Source: Burkholderiaceae bacterium
GTDB lineage: Bacteria > Pseudomonadota > Gammaproteobacteria > Burkholderiales > Burkholderiaceae_B
Length of the DNA stretch: 64,000 nucleotides
Reading direction: 5' to 3'
NCBI GenBank assembly: GCA_023653055.1
Contig: JAMNXR010000017.1
Span: 1 to 64,000 of the forward strand
The notes below the pieces were generated by a model that had not been told where the DNA came from, did no database searches, and saw nothing but the letters and a program-made list of their open reading frames with translations. How positions within the stretch are numbered: position 1 is the stretch's first letter; every line of letters starts with the position of its first letter. This document shows, in pieces, positions 10,094 through 19,547 of this stretch. The position numbers and the translations under genes were made by a program.

Positions 10094-11736
10094 TGAAATT
10101 TTGGCTAAATTTTGCCCTTTTCATACTTTTCAGCATTGGCATTTATAGGGGCGCTACTGCCTCACCTGCACCTGCCACTGAATCTTCCCCCTATGCCCTC
10201 GCGGCCCAACAAAACATTCAAGAAGCTCTCCGCGTGCAGTGCGATAAAACATCTTCGGAGCTAGAAGAGATTCTATGTAACAAGCGCATACGCTTTGGTG
10301 TAAGAACAAACTATCGCTTGTTTGGCGAATACGATGGTCAGACTTTTAAAGGGTTTGAAATCGATCTGGCAAAACTATTAGCCGCTCGTCTAGGTGTTCA
10401 GGCTGAATTCGTTGCGTCTACTGTACCTAATCGAATAGAAAAACTGCTCGAACAAGAAATTGATGTCGTATTGGCCACAATGGCGCATACGCGCGCGCGC
10501 GATGCTGTTATTTACTTCATTCGGCCGCATTACTACGCCTCACCCACCGCGATTGTTGGCGCAAAAAATTTAAACATTCACTCGTGGGAGGATCTTAGAG
10601 GCAAAACGGTGTGTGTGCCTCTAGGTAATTTTTCAAATATTGCATTTACTCAGCATCAAGTCCGCATGCTCATCTACGATCGGCCGGATCGTCTGATCGA
10701 TGCGTTGAGGTTCGGCGCGTGTAGCCTCATTGCCCACGATCAGTCCTTGCTGAAAGCGAATGTGACGGGGCCGATGGCACCGAAAGCGTTATCCGAACGC
10801 TTCGCTGAGAAATTATCTTTTGATGATGTTCCTTGGGGGCTCGGCGTTCGCAAGGAAGCGCAGGAGAATCTCGGTGTCGTTCTTGCACTGTTGATGGCGG
10901 ATCTCCATCAGTCTGGAGCCTTGCAAAACTTGGCGCGCCAGCACCATCTGGATATTAGTTTTCTTGATCAACAGCGAACCAAGTGGTCCAACACACAATG
11001 CCTTCAAAATCAACGCGTGAACAACGCGTGTCTGTCGCCAGCATCAAATCTTGAAGATACGCCCACCGCTATTGCACCAGCCATAAGAGTGTTAGAAAAC
11101 AGCTTGAGTCGTTTTACCGACAAACCCCTAAAATTTCCAATGTTCACCGGATCAAGTGCCGCACAGTTATTTGTCTCGGGCTTATTCGTTTCGTTGATAC
11201 TGGTGTTCGGTTCAGTCATCGCAACCCTTGCTTTCGCCTTATTGTTTTATAGGCTGCTTCTGTCAAAGCTTTTACTTACGCGTATTGTTGGAAATATCAT
11301 TACTCAATTTTTTCAGAACAGCCCGATTATTCTCTTGCTGGTACTTGGCTATTTAGTGGTGACGTTCGTTACACCGTATGGATTCACTCTCGCGGTGTTG
11401 GTATCCGTTGCGGTGATTGGGTTAAATAATGGTGCAAATGGTGGTTCCGCTATGTACGAAACTGCCATGAGTTCTGACTACCCCTCCCCCGTGCTGACCG
11501 TCGTCAAGGATACGAGCGTTCAATTACGTGCCGCTGTCATCAATGCAGCAAAAGCTAGCCCAGTGGCTGCATTTATTGGTGCCCCCGAACTCTTAGCCGT
11601 ACTGACAGACATCACGTCTTTTACTGGTGAGCGAATAACGACTTATGTCATCCTATCTATTTTTTATTTATGCTTGGTTCAGCTTGTTGTGATCGCGAGT
11701 GGACGTCTGACGATGAGGCTGAAAAAAGATGCCTGA
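10093..11736 (+). CDS. Fused family-3 solute-binding domain plus ABC-permease-like membrane domain
   Basis: N-terminal half FGVRTNYRLFGEYDGQTFKGFEIDLAKLLAARLG...; C-terminal half polytopic with VAAFIGAPELLAVLTDITSFTGERITTYVILSIFYL resembling HisM/GlnP permease C-terminus. Confidence 0.78.
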   Translation: MKFWLNFALFILFSIGIYRGATASPAPATESSPYALAAQQNIQEALRVQCDKTSSELEEILCNKRIRFGVRTNYRLFGEYDGQTFKGFEIDLAKLLAARLGVQAEFVASTVPNRIEKLLEQEIDVVLATMAHTRARDAVIYFIRPHYYASPTAIVGAKNLNIHSWEDLRGKTVCVPLGNFSNIAFTQHQVRMLIYDRPDRLIDALRFGACSLIAHDQSLLKANVTGPMAPKALSERFAEKLSFDDVPWGLGVRKEAQENLGVVLALLMADLHQSGALQNLARQHHLDISFLDQQRTKWSNTQCLQNQRVNNACLSPASNLEDTPTAIAPAIRVLENSLSRFTDKPLKFPMFTGSSAAQLFVSGLFVSLILVFGSVIATLAFALLFYRLLLSKLLLTRIVGNIITQFFQNSPIILLLVLGYLVVTFVTPYGFTLAVLVSVAVIGLNNGANGGSAMYETAMSSDYPSPVLTVVKDTSVQLRAAVINAAKASPVAAFIGAPELLAVLTDITSFTGERITTYVILSIFYLCLVQLVVIASGRLTMRLKKDA

Positions 11737-12343
11737 TACCTCGATGAGTCTGATTGCAGGCTTTCTTTATGCCTTTCGTCTCAACATAGAGGTTGGCCTG
11801 TATGCACTGCTAGGTGGTGTACTGTTTGGCTTTCCGTTAACATTTATGCGGGTTCGCGTCGGCTGGACCAGAGTACTCGCTGAGGGATTGACTTCACTCC
11901 TTCGGGCGTTTCCAGTCTTTGTACTAATGTTTGTTTTGCTGGGCGTATTGTCGGATTCGTCACATTTGATACATCAGTATGTGGATAACATCCCAAAAAT
12001 TACCCTCATCTTGGCATTGAGTGCATACGCTACCGCCGTTGTTTCTGATGCTGCACAAGATTGTTGGCAGTATGTGCAGCAGTCCGATACAACGAAAGCA
12101 ATCCTCTTGATTCCCAACTTATTTCGAATTTTTACCATTTTAGTGATGGCCTCTAGCATCGGTGCCGCTATTGGCGTTCACGATGCAGTGTCTTACACTC
12201 TGTCAATATCTGAAGCAACGCCAAATGCGCTCAACCGAATCTGGCTTGTATTTCTTGCAACACTTTTCTTTGTTGCATTTTTTTCAATTATTCGCTTATC
12301 TTTATATCTGGTCGTTCAACGATTATCTAACCGGTTTCACTAA
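11729..12343 (+). CDS. Amino acid ABC permease-like membrane protein
   Basis: GLYALLGGVLFGFPLTFMRV..LTSLLRAFPVFVLMFVLLG resembles HisQ/GlnP N-terminus; overlaps the upstream gene by 8 bp. Confidence 0.68.
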   Translation: MPDTSMSLIAGFLYAFRLNIEVGLYALLGGVLFGFPLTFMRVRVGWTRVLAEGLTSLLRAFPVFVLMFVLLGVLSDSSHLIHQYVDNIPKITLILALSAYATAVVSDAAQDCWQYVQQSDTTKAILLIPNLFRIFTILVMASSIGAAIGVHDAVSYTLSISEATPNALNRIWLVFLATLFFVAFFSIIRLSLYLVVQRLSNRFH

Positions 12344-12375
12344 AATTTCCACCATAATTTTATTTTTGGAATGAA

Positions 12376-12591
12376 ATGTCTCCTCAACTCATTATCGCTT
12401 CATACATCCTATTATCGGTTTTGTTGGCCTATCTTGGCCGTAACACTCGCCTAAAATTCTGGGGAGTGCTGATGGCCTCCCTTATTTTCACTCCATTGAT
12501 CGTGGGCATCATATTATTATTTTTTGGCGCAACGAAATCTCAACTCAAAACAACTGACAAGGTTGCACCGTCAGAACCTCAAGAAAAATAG
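12376..12591 (+). CDS. Small two-TM hypothetical membrane protein
   Basis: 71 aa with two hydrophobic segments, co-directional with the permease genes and ending inside the shared hairpin. Confidence 0.45.
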   Translation: MSPQLIIASYILLSVLLAYLGRNTRLKFWGVLMASLIFTPLIVGIILLFFGATKSQLKTTDKVAPSEPQEK

Positions 12592-12622
12592 CAATCACTT
12601 TTACATAAGTGATTGCTATTTT
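12585..12622. terminator. Bidirectional hairpin terminator
   Basis: AAAATAGCAATCACTT-TTACAT-AAGTGATTGCTATTTT perfect inverted repeat with A/T flanks between convergent genes. Confidence 0.93.
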
Positions 12623-13683
12623 TTATCCGGGGCCGCGGTGGTGACTGGAGCGGGTGTCGCAGCGGCTTTTTGACTATCAGCCGCTGCTTTGGGATCTTTT
12701 GACGCTGGTGTTGTGGCTGGTGCTGGTGCTGTCGTTGCTGGTGCTGTCGTTGCTGATGCTGATGCTGGCGCTGCGCCGTCTACGGCATTCCCTAACACCA
12801 GAGGCAGCCCAGATGGACCAGAACCAAAAATAAGCGTTTTGGCATTTGTGGAACTAGCCAAAGTCTCAGTTGCCTGAATGCCGCGATATCTTAAATAGTT
12901 TTCCGTCATACCTGAATTCACCAGGTTCTGGAAATCTCGGATGCCTGTCGCCTCAATCACCTTGCGCTCAGCCTCCTGACGGGCGGCTTGAATCTTGTAC
13001 TTGTAGGCATCAGCATTCTCAGATTCGACAACCTTATTATCAATGGCCGCCTGAACATTTGCCGGAAGAGTGATGGAGTTCAGCTGTACTGCACTCACCC
13101 TAATCAGCCGCACATTAGATAAACCCGGTGGCGAGATTTGTTGAATCAACAGACTGTCTGATGTGATGGCAATATCATTTGCAACTACAGAGATATCACC
13201 GGTGTAGGCGCTTTTCGAGCTTACCAGAGCAACTTTTTCACGCGTCACCTTGGTAACCAGAGGAACGATCACTTTTTCAAGATAATCCATACCGACGTAC
13301 TTATGAAGCAACGGTAATGTATTTATGTTGACCTCATATTGGAAAGTCACTGAGACATTTGTTTTGAGCAAGTCTGAAGTCAGGAGTTCAAGATTGAGCT
13401 CTTTCAACTTAATCTGAGCATCATACTGATACGCGGTGTTCCACGGAAAAATAATGTGAGCGCCCTCTCGAAGCACCAAATTGAGGTCGACGCCTCCACT
13501 CAAGGGACGATACAGGACTCCAATTTTTCCAACCGGCACCAGAACGAACATATGTGGCCACAAGACAACGAATGATGAAAAGACGAGTACGACCAATAAA
13601 ATAATCGTTAACAATTTCTCATTCGCCCAGCCAAGCATAGCGGCCCACTTACGAATGAAATAACCGGGTTTTACAGTTTGCAT
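12616..13683 (-). CDS. SPFH/Band-7 (prohibitin/stomatin-like) membrane-anchored protein with Ala/Thr/Pro-rich tail
   Basis: Single N-terminal TM; VPVGKIGVLYRPLSGGVDLNLVLREGAHIIFPW; AAIDNKVVESENADAYKYKIQAARQEAERKVIEATG. Confidence 0.85.
   Translation of the reverse strand: MQTVKPGYFIRKWAAMLGWANEKLLTIILLVVLVFSSFVVLWPHMFVLVPVGKIGVLYRPLSGGVDLNLVLREGAHIIFPWNTAYQYDAQIKLKELNLELLTSDLLKTNVSVTFQYEVNINTLPLLHKYVGMDYLEKVIVPLVTKVTREKVALVSSKSAYTGDISVVANDIAITSDSLLIQQISPPGLSNVRLIRVSAVQLNSITLPANVQAAIDNKVVESENADAYKYKIQAARQEAERKVIEATGIRDFQNLVNSGMTENYLRYRGIQATETLASSTNAKTLIFGSGPSGLPLVLGNAVDGAAPASASATTAPATTAPAPATTPASKDPKAAADSQKAAATPAPVTTAAPDKK
12722..12751. repeat. Perfect 15-bp tandem duplication in low-complexity tail of the SPFH gene
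   Basis: GCTGGTGCTGTCGTT repeated twice in tandem. Confidence 0.9.
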
Positions 13684-13690
13684 TTTCTTC

Positions 13691-15355
13691 TCAACTTGTC
13701 ACCAACTGACCATTCACCATCTGCAATAAGTAATCAGCAGACTCATAATAATGATCGTCGTGTGTAATCGCAATAACTGTCTTACCCATCGCGCGCAACA
13801 TCGGAATAATCTTTGCATAAAATAAGTGTCGGAACTCAGGATCTTGATCCGCCGCCCACTCATCGAGAATAATCACTTGCCGCTTTTCAAGCAGCGCAAC
13901 AATCAATGCAAGACGTTTTTTCTGACCTGTTGAAAACCTGAGATTAGAAAAAATACCATCTGTAACAGACACTTTCTTTTCCATTTGAAACAACTCAATC
14001 AAATGATCGATCTCAGTAGGCGTGACATCATTCAGTCCATACAGTTTTTTAAATAAATGAAAGTCTGTAAATACAACGGAAAATAAGTCCCGATAGTCGC
14101 TCGTTGCCGGCAAAGCAATGGGCTCTTCGTTGACGTATATTTGACCGGAAGTCGGCTGAGACAAACCCACTAACATCCTGATCAGTGTAGTCTTGCCAGA
14201 ACCGTTATTACCCCGAACAAAGTAAACGTTGCCGGCTTTAAACTCGTAATTGATGGGGCCTAAACTAAACGGTTGACTGCCTTTCGGAGGGCTTCCTGCC
14301 GTACGAGGTGCTCCGTTTCCATTTGCATACTGATAGGTAATATTTTCGATTCGGATGGACTCAAGCGTAGAAAACACTTCACGTGCACCAAAGCCCTCCT
14401 GGGGCTCTTTGGATAAAATCTTTTCCTCTAACCCAATCAGTTCACGCGCGGCGGCATTGGACTGGGACAGACTCGGTATACTTTGAATGATGCCATTCAG
14501 CGAAGCAGTCAAGAATAAAGCGGTTGTGGTCGCCTGCATCACGCTAGCAGAAAAGTCGGTCGAAAGAATGGGTACAACAAAAATCATTAACCCAACAACT
14601 GCATACATCATGATCTGCAGATAGTTGAAGAAATTTGCTATAAAAATCAAAAGTTTAGACTTCAACTCACTCGTGCCGCGTGCCTCTTTGACCATATCAC
14701 GTGAAATCTCATATGCACGATCAGAATGCATTTTTATTTCTTTATAGCCATTCAAAAAGTCCGAAAACATTTCATTGAGGGCACTTTCGCGTCGTGCGAC
14801 CACCTCGAGCTCATTGGTCACATTTCGGACGGCATGCACACCCGCTAAAACAAGCAGCACACTTGTCATACCGACAAGAAAAAATGCCGTGAGCGAAATA
14901 GTCGCCATGTAAAGCGTCAAAAAAATCACTGTGGCAACGGACTGACAACCGGACACCAAAAATGTGATGGACTGTGAGACCGTTTGAGTATCTCGCGCAA
15001 GTATCTGCAAGATTTCCGCGCGTCCGATGCTATCGACTTTTGCGAGGTCTGACTTGAAAATCTCATTCATGATGCGCATCTTGAATCGATGCACCAAACC
15101 TTGGGTGCTCTTGATACTTTCCCGATTTGCGATATTGGTGATCACAAGAAATGTGGTGAGCAACAAGGCGAAGAGAAAAAACTGTACAGTGACACTATCA
15201 CCATTGCTAACATCCCCAGCCGCCTTATTAATCAAGGCGATCAACCCCATGTTGGTTATACCAACAAAGAAAGAAATGCCAAGGACACGTTTAACATCCT
15301 TGGGACTTTCACGACTGATGAGCTGAAATAAATCAGATTGGGAGTTAATGCGCAT
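13691..15355 (-). CDS. Cyclic-peptide-export ABC transporter (PvdE/SyrD-like), fused TMD-NBD
   Basis: TM N-terminal domain; Walker A VRGNNGSGKTTLIRML, signature RFSTGQKKRLALI, Walker B VIILDEWAADQDPEFRHLFY, switch His AITHDD. Confidence 0.88.
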   Translation of the reverse strand: MRINSQSDLFQLISRESPKDVKRVLGISFFVGITNMGLIALINKAAGDVSNGDSVTVQFFLFALLLTTFLVITNIANRESIKSTQGLVHRFKMRIMNEIFKSDLAKVDSIGRAEILQILARDTQTVSQSITFLVSGCQSVATVIFLTLYMATISLTAFFLVGMTSVLLVLAGVHAVRNVTNELEVVARRESALNEMFSDFLNGYKEIKMHSDRAYEISRDMVKEARGTSELKSKLLIFIANFFNYLQIMMYAVVGLMIFVVPILSTDFSASVMQATTTALFLTASLNGIIQSIPSLSQSNAAARELIGLEEKILSKEPQEGFGAREVFSTLESIRIENITYQYANGNGAPRTAGSPPKGSQPFSLGPINYEFKAGNVYFVRGNNGSGKTTLIRMLVGLSQPTSGQIYVNEEPIALPATSDYRDLFSVVFTDFHLFKKLYGLNDVTPTEIDHLIELFQMEKKVSVTDGIFSNLRFSTGQKKRLALIVALLEKRQVIILDEWAADQDPEFRHLFYAKIIPMLRAMGKTVIAITHDDHYYESADYLLQMVNGQLVTS

Positions 15356-15379
15356 TATTTATACAGAACTCAAAGTCGA

Positions 15380-16312
15380 TCAAGCCGGAGCCGCTTGTTT
15401 TTTGGAAAATATTTTTTTACTTTTTTCAAACTGTTCTTGAAAATAAAGATTCATTTTAGAGCTATCAAAGCTTGCCATCGTGCCTGAGTTTTCGAAGTGT
15501 TTCACGAAAACATATCCCATCGCATAGGTGGTGGCAAAAGCAAAGGTGGGCTGAACGAGTTGATCGACATAAGGCACAGCCTTTAGGGCCATCGCACCCA
15601 CAATTTGTGCCGCGCCTGCAGTTAAGGATCCGCCCACCAGACCACTTGCATAGGCAAGGGCAGCCTCTTTTTTAAACGGAACGTTATATATTTGGCAAAG
15701 ATCGTAAATCATTTTGACCTGAATACCAGAAACCAGCGCAATATCTACAAACGGCACGGGTACAAAGCCAGCCGCCACGGACCACTGAGACCAACTTTTT
15801 ACAACCTTCATTCCACGCATTTCGCGATCAGACGTCACACGCATACGCACCAACTCTTTCTGTGGCTCATTGCATAACTCTGCTTCAAACACCTCATCAG
15901 CGCGCCGCTTGGGCGCAGTGTGCTCACTGGCCTGACTGGTTTCTTGGGAAGTACGTTTCATCTCAGCATCCTTCGACGCATTGTCAACAACAACCTGTGC
16001 TAAAGCATCGAAGCTTGCAGTGTCCGATGCGATCACTTGGTTCACTTGCTTGGCCGTCGCTTTCTTGGTCACCCGTTTCTGTGCAGGCCTTTTCTCCGGC
16101 GGAATCACCTGACTCACCGGCTTTTTAACATCGGAGGTCTTCTTAGCGATCACTTTTTTAGCTACAGTTTTTTTTACTGTTTTTGTCAGGGCTTTTTTTT
16201 GTGCCGTTGTGGTCGCGACTCTGTTTGTCACCACTGACTTTCTAGGTGCACTGAGGGAAGTAATCTCGTCGAGCGGATTAGCCATAATTGTCTTTCTTGC
16301 GCGCGTCGCCAT
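15380..16312 (-). CDS. DUF697-type membrane protein with Lys/Ala-rich N-terminal extension
   Basis: KALTKTVKKTVAKKVIAKKTSDVKKP basic tail; C-terminal WSVAAGFVPVPFVDIALVSGIQVKMIYDLCQIYNV...VFVKHFENSGT. Confidence 0.75.
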   Translation of the reverse strand: MATRARKTIMANPLDEITSLSAPRKSVVTNRVATTTAQKKALTKTVKKTVAKKVIAKKTSDVKKPVSQVIPPEKRPAQKRVTKKATAKQVNQVIASDTASFDALAQVVVDNASKDAEMKRTSQETSQASEHTAPKRRADEVFEAELCNEPQKELVRMRVTSDREMRGMKVVKSWSQWSVAAGFVPVPFVDIALVSGIQVKMIYDLCQIYNVPFKKEAALAYASGLVGGSLTAGAAQIVGAMALKAVPYVDQLVQPTFAFATTYAMGYVFVKHFENSGTMASFDSSKMNLYFQEQFEKSKKIFSKKQAAPA

Positions 16313-16323
16313 AGTCTTGTGCC

Positions 16324-17091
16324 TCAGTGGTGGGACGAAGTCAAAATAATCACCTCATCCGCCAAATCTCTATAATTTTGAGCCGCGGTCGAGCTGGGGT
16401 TATAAGTCAAAATGCTTTGCTGAAATGAAGGAGCCTCTGCAAGCCTAACATTTTCATAAATATGGCTTTTTAACAGTTTGTCGCCAAAACGCTCTAAAAG
16501 TGTGGCCAACACATCCTTTGCATGACGCGTTCTTAAATCTACACGTGACGCAACGAGGCCCAGTACATTCAAATCCGGATTCAAGACGTCTCTGACCTGT
16601 TCAACGGTACGAAACATTTGTGCAACGCCTGACAAGCTCATCACGTGCGTGGTCAAAGGGATAAGTATGTCTTTTGAAGCTGCCAATGCATTTAAAGTGA
16701 TTAAACCTAAGGTGGGCGGTGTGTCGATCAAAACATAGTCAAAGGATTTAGCATTTAATTTAGCTAAGCGACGCTTAAGTATTGTTTCGACTGAGAGCTC
16801 GCCAGCAAGCGCCTTATCCAGGTTCGAAAGCTCGCGTGACCCGGCCAATAGCGAGACACCCTCAATATTAGTCTGAACAATGAGCTTTTGAAGGTCTTCG
16901 CGCGTTGTCATTGCCTCCCAGGCGCCGGGGATCGTTGCACCGCTCGAGAGCCAGCTCGTCGCATTGCCCTGTGAGTCTAAATCAATCACTAGCACGGAAA
17001 AATCACGCGCTGCAAGGCATGCGGCCAAATTTACAACCGTTGTTGTCTTGGCGCAGCCCCCTTTTTGGTTGGCAACAGCGATCACATTCAT
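16324..17091 (-). CDS. ParA/Soj-family ATPase
   Basis: MNVIAVANQKGGCAKTTTVVNLAACLA deviant Walker A, VIDLDSQGNAT, VLIDTPPTLGLITLNAL. No ParB partner nearby. Confidence 0.93.
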   Translation of the reverse strand: MNVIAVANQKGGCAKTTTVVNLAACLAARDFSVLVIDLDSQGNATSWLSSGATIPGAWEAMTTREDLQKLIVQTNIEGVSLLAGSRELSNLDKALAGELSVETILKRRLAKLNAKSFDYVLIDTPPTLGLITLNALAASKDILIPLTTHVMSLSGVAQMFRTVEQVRDVLNPDLNVLGLVASRVDLRTRHAKDVLATLLERFGDKLLKSHIYENVRLAEAPSFQQSILTYNPSSTAAQNYRDLADEVIILTSSHH

Positions 17092-17148
17092 TCGGTGAAA
17101 AACCTTTTATTCAGGGAGCATCATTCGACCCTTTATCACAAAAAACTA

Positions 17149-17175
17149 CGGATCATGTGTCTACCACATGATCCG
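17149..17175 (-). terminator. Probable terminator hairpin for the 17199-17690 gene
   Basis: CGGATCATGTG-TCTAC-CACATGATCCG 11-bp perfect stem; on the minus strand followed by TAGTTTTTTGTG. Confidence 0.7.
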
Positions 17176-17198
17176 CAACACGTGATTCAGACGGATGT

Positions 17199-17690
17199 TT
17201 AGCTCTTAGCTGCTTGGGTAAATTCTTTTTTCAAATCATCTTGAACGGATACGACGCTAAAGTTAGCGAATGTGCCACCGTTTTCAAAATGACGTACAAA
17301 TACCTTGCCAATTGAATAGGTTGCAGCAGAGCCAAATGCAGCTAGCGATACCGCACCAACAATTGTTCCATAGCCTGGCAACAACTTTGCGCTGGTGCCG
17401 ACGATCATCTGAGTCGCACCGGCTGGGACAAGCATGCCAAGCAGAACGGAAATGACACCGCGAACAGCTTGTTTGGAGATTTTTTGGTCGTACAAGTCTG
17501 CCAAATCAACAATCATGTTAGCTTGGATCGCACCTAAGGCTGCCATATCTAACACTGGGATTGGAATCAGCGCAGCACCCACGCTCCATTTTGCTGAGGA
17601 AGCAATCGTCTCTCCGGCGGCATCAAGGCGCTTGATCTTTCGCAGTTCGTCTGCACTCACTTCTACTACGTCAATCGTTGTTACCGTCAT
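17199..17690 (-). CDS. DUF697-type protein (paralog of 15380-16312 C-terminus)
   Basis: AKWSVGAALIPIPVLDMAALGAIQANMIVDLADLYDQKI...VFVRHFENGGTFANFS; same architecture as the 15380 gene without the basic tail. Confidence 0.75.
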   Translation of the reverse strand: MTVTTIDVVEVSADELRKIKRLDAAGETIASSAKWSVGAALIPIPVLDMAALGAIQANMIVDLADLYDQKISKQAVRGVISVLLGMLVPAGATQMIVGTSAKLLPGYGTIVGAVSLAAFGSAATYSIGKVFVRHFENGGTFANFSVVSVQDDLKKEFTQAAKS

Positions 17691-17924
17691 GAAAAGCTCC
17701 GTCAAAGAAGGAAAATAAGTGTTTGTAATTTAACAAATCAGCATATTTGAAAGCTGAATAGTTAGTGTACGCCATACAAGTTACACAAATTTTACAAAAT
17801 GAACAACCATTGAATGCTAATCGAGATAATAGGTCCCATACTAGCAAATCCTCACAAAACGAGAGAGTTGCGCATGGTGATAATCGCCATGCCTTCTAAA
17901 CAGTCAATCGAATACTGCGTCAGG

Positions 17925-19547
17925 CTAAATCGTGACATCCGCACGCCCAAATAATCTGAGCGCCTTGATGCCCATTTGTTGACAAGCCTCGACGAGTTGC
18001 CTCGCATTCGTGGCGGGCACAGTATCTTCGCTGGGATCAATACTTGTCACGAATTGCAGCCAAGGCTCTGCGCCCATTGCATACACATAAACCTCAGTGC
18101 AACCAAGACTCTTGACAACCTTTAACCCTTTTTCACAATCCGAACCATTCAGTCGTCTGGTTTGATCCTTTTTGCGATCAATGGCAACTGGCAATAAAGG
18201 CCCGTACGTCCAACTAAAAGGCGCACCGGCACACTCCATCCCAATAAACAGAATATCAACCCGTCCTACTACTTGCCTAAGCAAATCATACAAAACAGGG
18301 TCTAGGTTATTACTGTCTGCAGCAAACAGCATCGTCGTCTGGCCAGCTCGCACACACCACGCCGCTTTGGAGCGCACGTCCAAATCGCCGTGCTCGCCCA
18401 AAAACGGCAATGCGGTCATGCTCAATTCGCCAGACGCAATCGAGCCTAAGGAATCCAATTCGATCACGTTTTTAAAGCCAATTGACTGCAACATTAGCTT
18501 GAGGGAAGGGTCAGCGATACTGCCGCCCCCCGTCGGTACCACGACAGTACCCACTCGAAAGCGCAGGGCCAACAAGGTCTCGATCAATACATGGTCAGCA
18601 TGATTGTGCGTGAGGACCACGTAATCGATGTGCTCTGGTAAGTCACTTAAAACATAACGTTCAACTTCTGACTGCCCTTCGTAAGCCACGATAGGGTCGA
18701 TCAACACGTTTGTGCCATCCGGCGCTTCAACCAGCACACACGCATGACCGAAATAGCGCCAGCGTGTCTGACCGGTTTTTGCGCTGGGTGTTAACGCAGT
18801 CACAGGGGCTTCAGTCAAAAAGTCGGAGAAAAGGTCTGTTTGCTCGCTGCCGACTTTAAGGGCGGCAAGCACTTGCGATCGGGGCTGAGGATAATGGCGA
18901 AGCCGAGCCAGATAGTCATAAATCTCAGCGTCAAAAGGCTCTTGAAGCTCAAAAATATTTGGGCCAGGCATTTTCGGTGTACTGAATGCAAACGGCCGTA
19001 AGTCACCCTGAGCGCGATAAATCACCGAGCTTTGCACGTTCCGGTTATAGGCGGGGCTCCGATAAAGGAGGGGTTCGTTGACCCGAAGGTCAGGATGGCC
19101 GCCAATCGTATATGTTAATTCGACATAGCCTCTAACGGGCTCAGGCAACTTTTCATAATGAGGTTCAATACTAAAACCGTCGGCGTTTTTGGAGATCATA
19201 CGAAATGATTCACGCAACGCATCGCCAAATTCAATTTGCTTGGCCTGCTCGGCCTTAGTGCTTTCAATCAATGCTTTGACCGCCCCCACCTCACTGGTAG
19301 GTAAGTCCACAAATGGTCCCCCACGAAGATTGGGGTTTTGACAGGCGGCAACGTGGGCTTCTGGCGCTGACACAAACGACTCAAGGACAGCCAAATGTCT
19401 ATATTTAGCGTTGAGGCAGGACGTTGCAGGAGAAACCAGGTGGGCCCAAGCATGCCAACGTTCAACTAAAGGCTCAATAACAACGTCTGTTTTGAGTGTG
19501 ACAAGCGGGTCAAGCATATTCATCCCTGAAGGTAGATTAGTGGGCAT
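17925..19547 (-). CDS. MBL-fold protein with large N-terminal domain (CmlA-like diiron beta-hydroxylase candidate)
   Basis: C-terminal MBL domain [25 protein letters not shown] and [18 protein letters not shown]; about 250-residue N-terminal domain; adjacent to an MbtH-like gene. Confidence 0.72.
   Translation of the reverse strand: MPTNLPSGMNMLDPLVTLKTDVVIEPLVERWHAWAHLVSPATSCLNAKYRHLAVLESFVSAPEAHVAACQNPNLRGGPFVDLPTSEVGAVKALIESTKAEQAKQIEFGDALRESFRMISKNADGFSIEPHYEKLPEPVRGYVELTYTIGGHPDLRVNEPLLYRSPAYNRNVQSSVIYRAQGDLRPFAFSTPKMPGPNIFELQEPFDAEIYDYLARLRHYPQPRSQVLAALKVGSEQTDLFSDFLTEAPVTALTPSAKTGQTRWRYFGHACVLVEAPDGTNVLIDPIVAYEGQSEVERYVLSDLPEHIDYVVLTHNHADHVLIETLLALRFRVGTVVVPTGGGSIADPSLKLMLQSIGFKNVIELDSLGSIASGELSMTALPFLGEHGDLDVRSKAAWCVRAGQTTMLFAADSNNLDPVLYDLLRQVVGRVDILFIGMECAGAPFSWTYGPLLPVAIDRKKDQTRRLNGSDCEKGLKVVKSLGCTEVYVYAMGAEPWLQFVTSIDPSEDTVPATNARQLVEACQQMGIKALRLFGRADVTI

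Noticed and set aside
17149-17175. 11-bp palindrome between parA and DUF697 genes as a possible parS centromere
   Set aside because: On the minus strand it sits right after the DUF697 stop and is followed by a T-run, so a rho-independent terminator is simpler; no ParB is present and the site is single-copy here.
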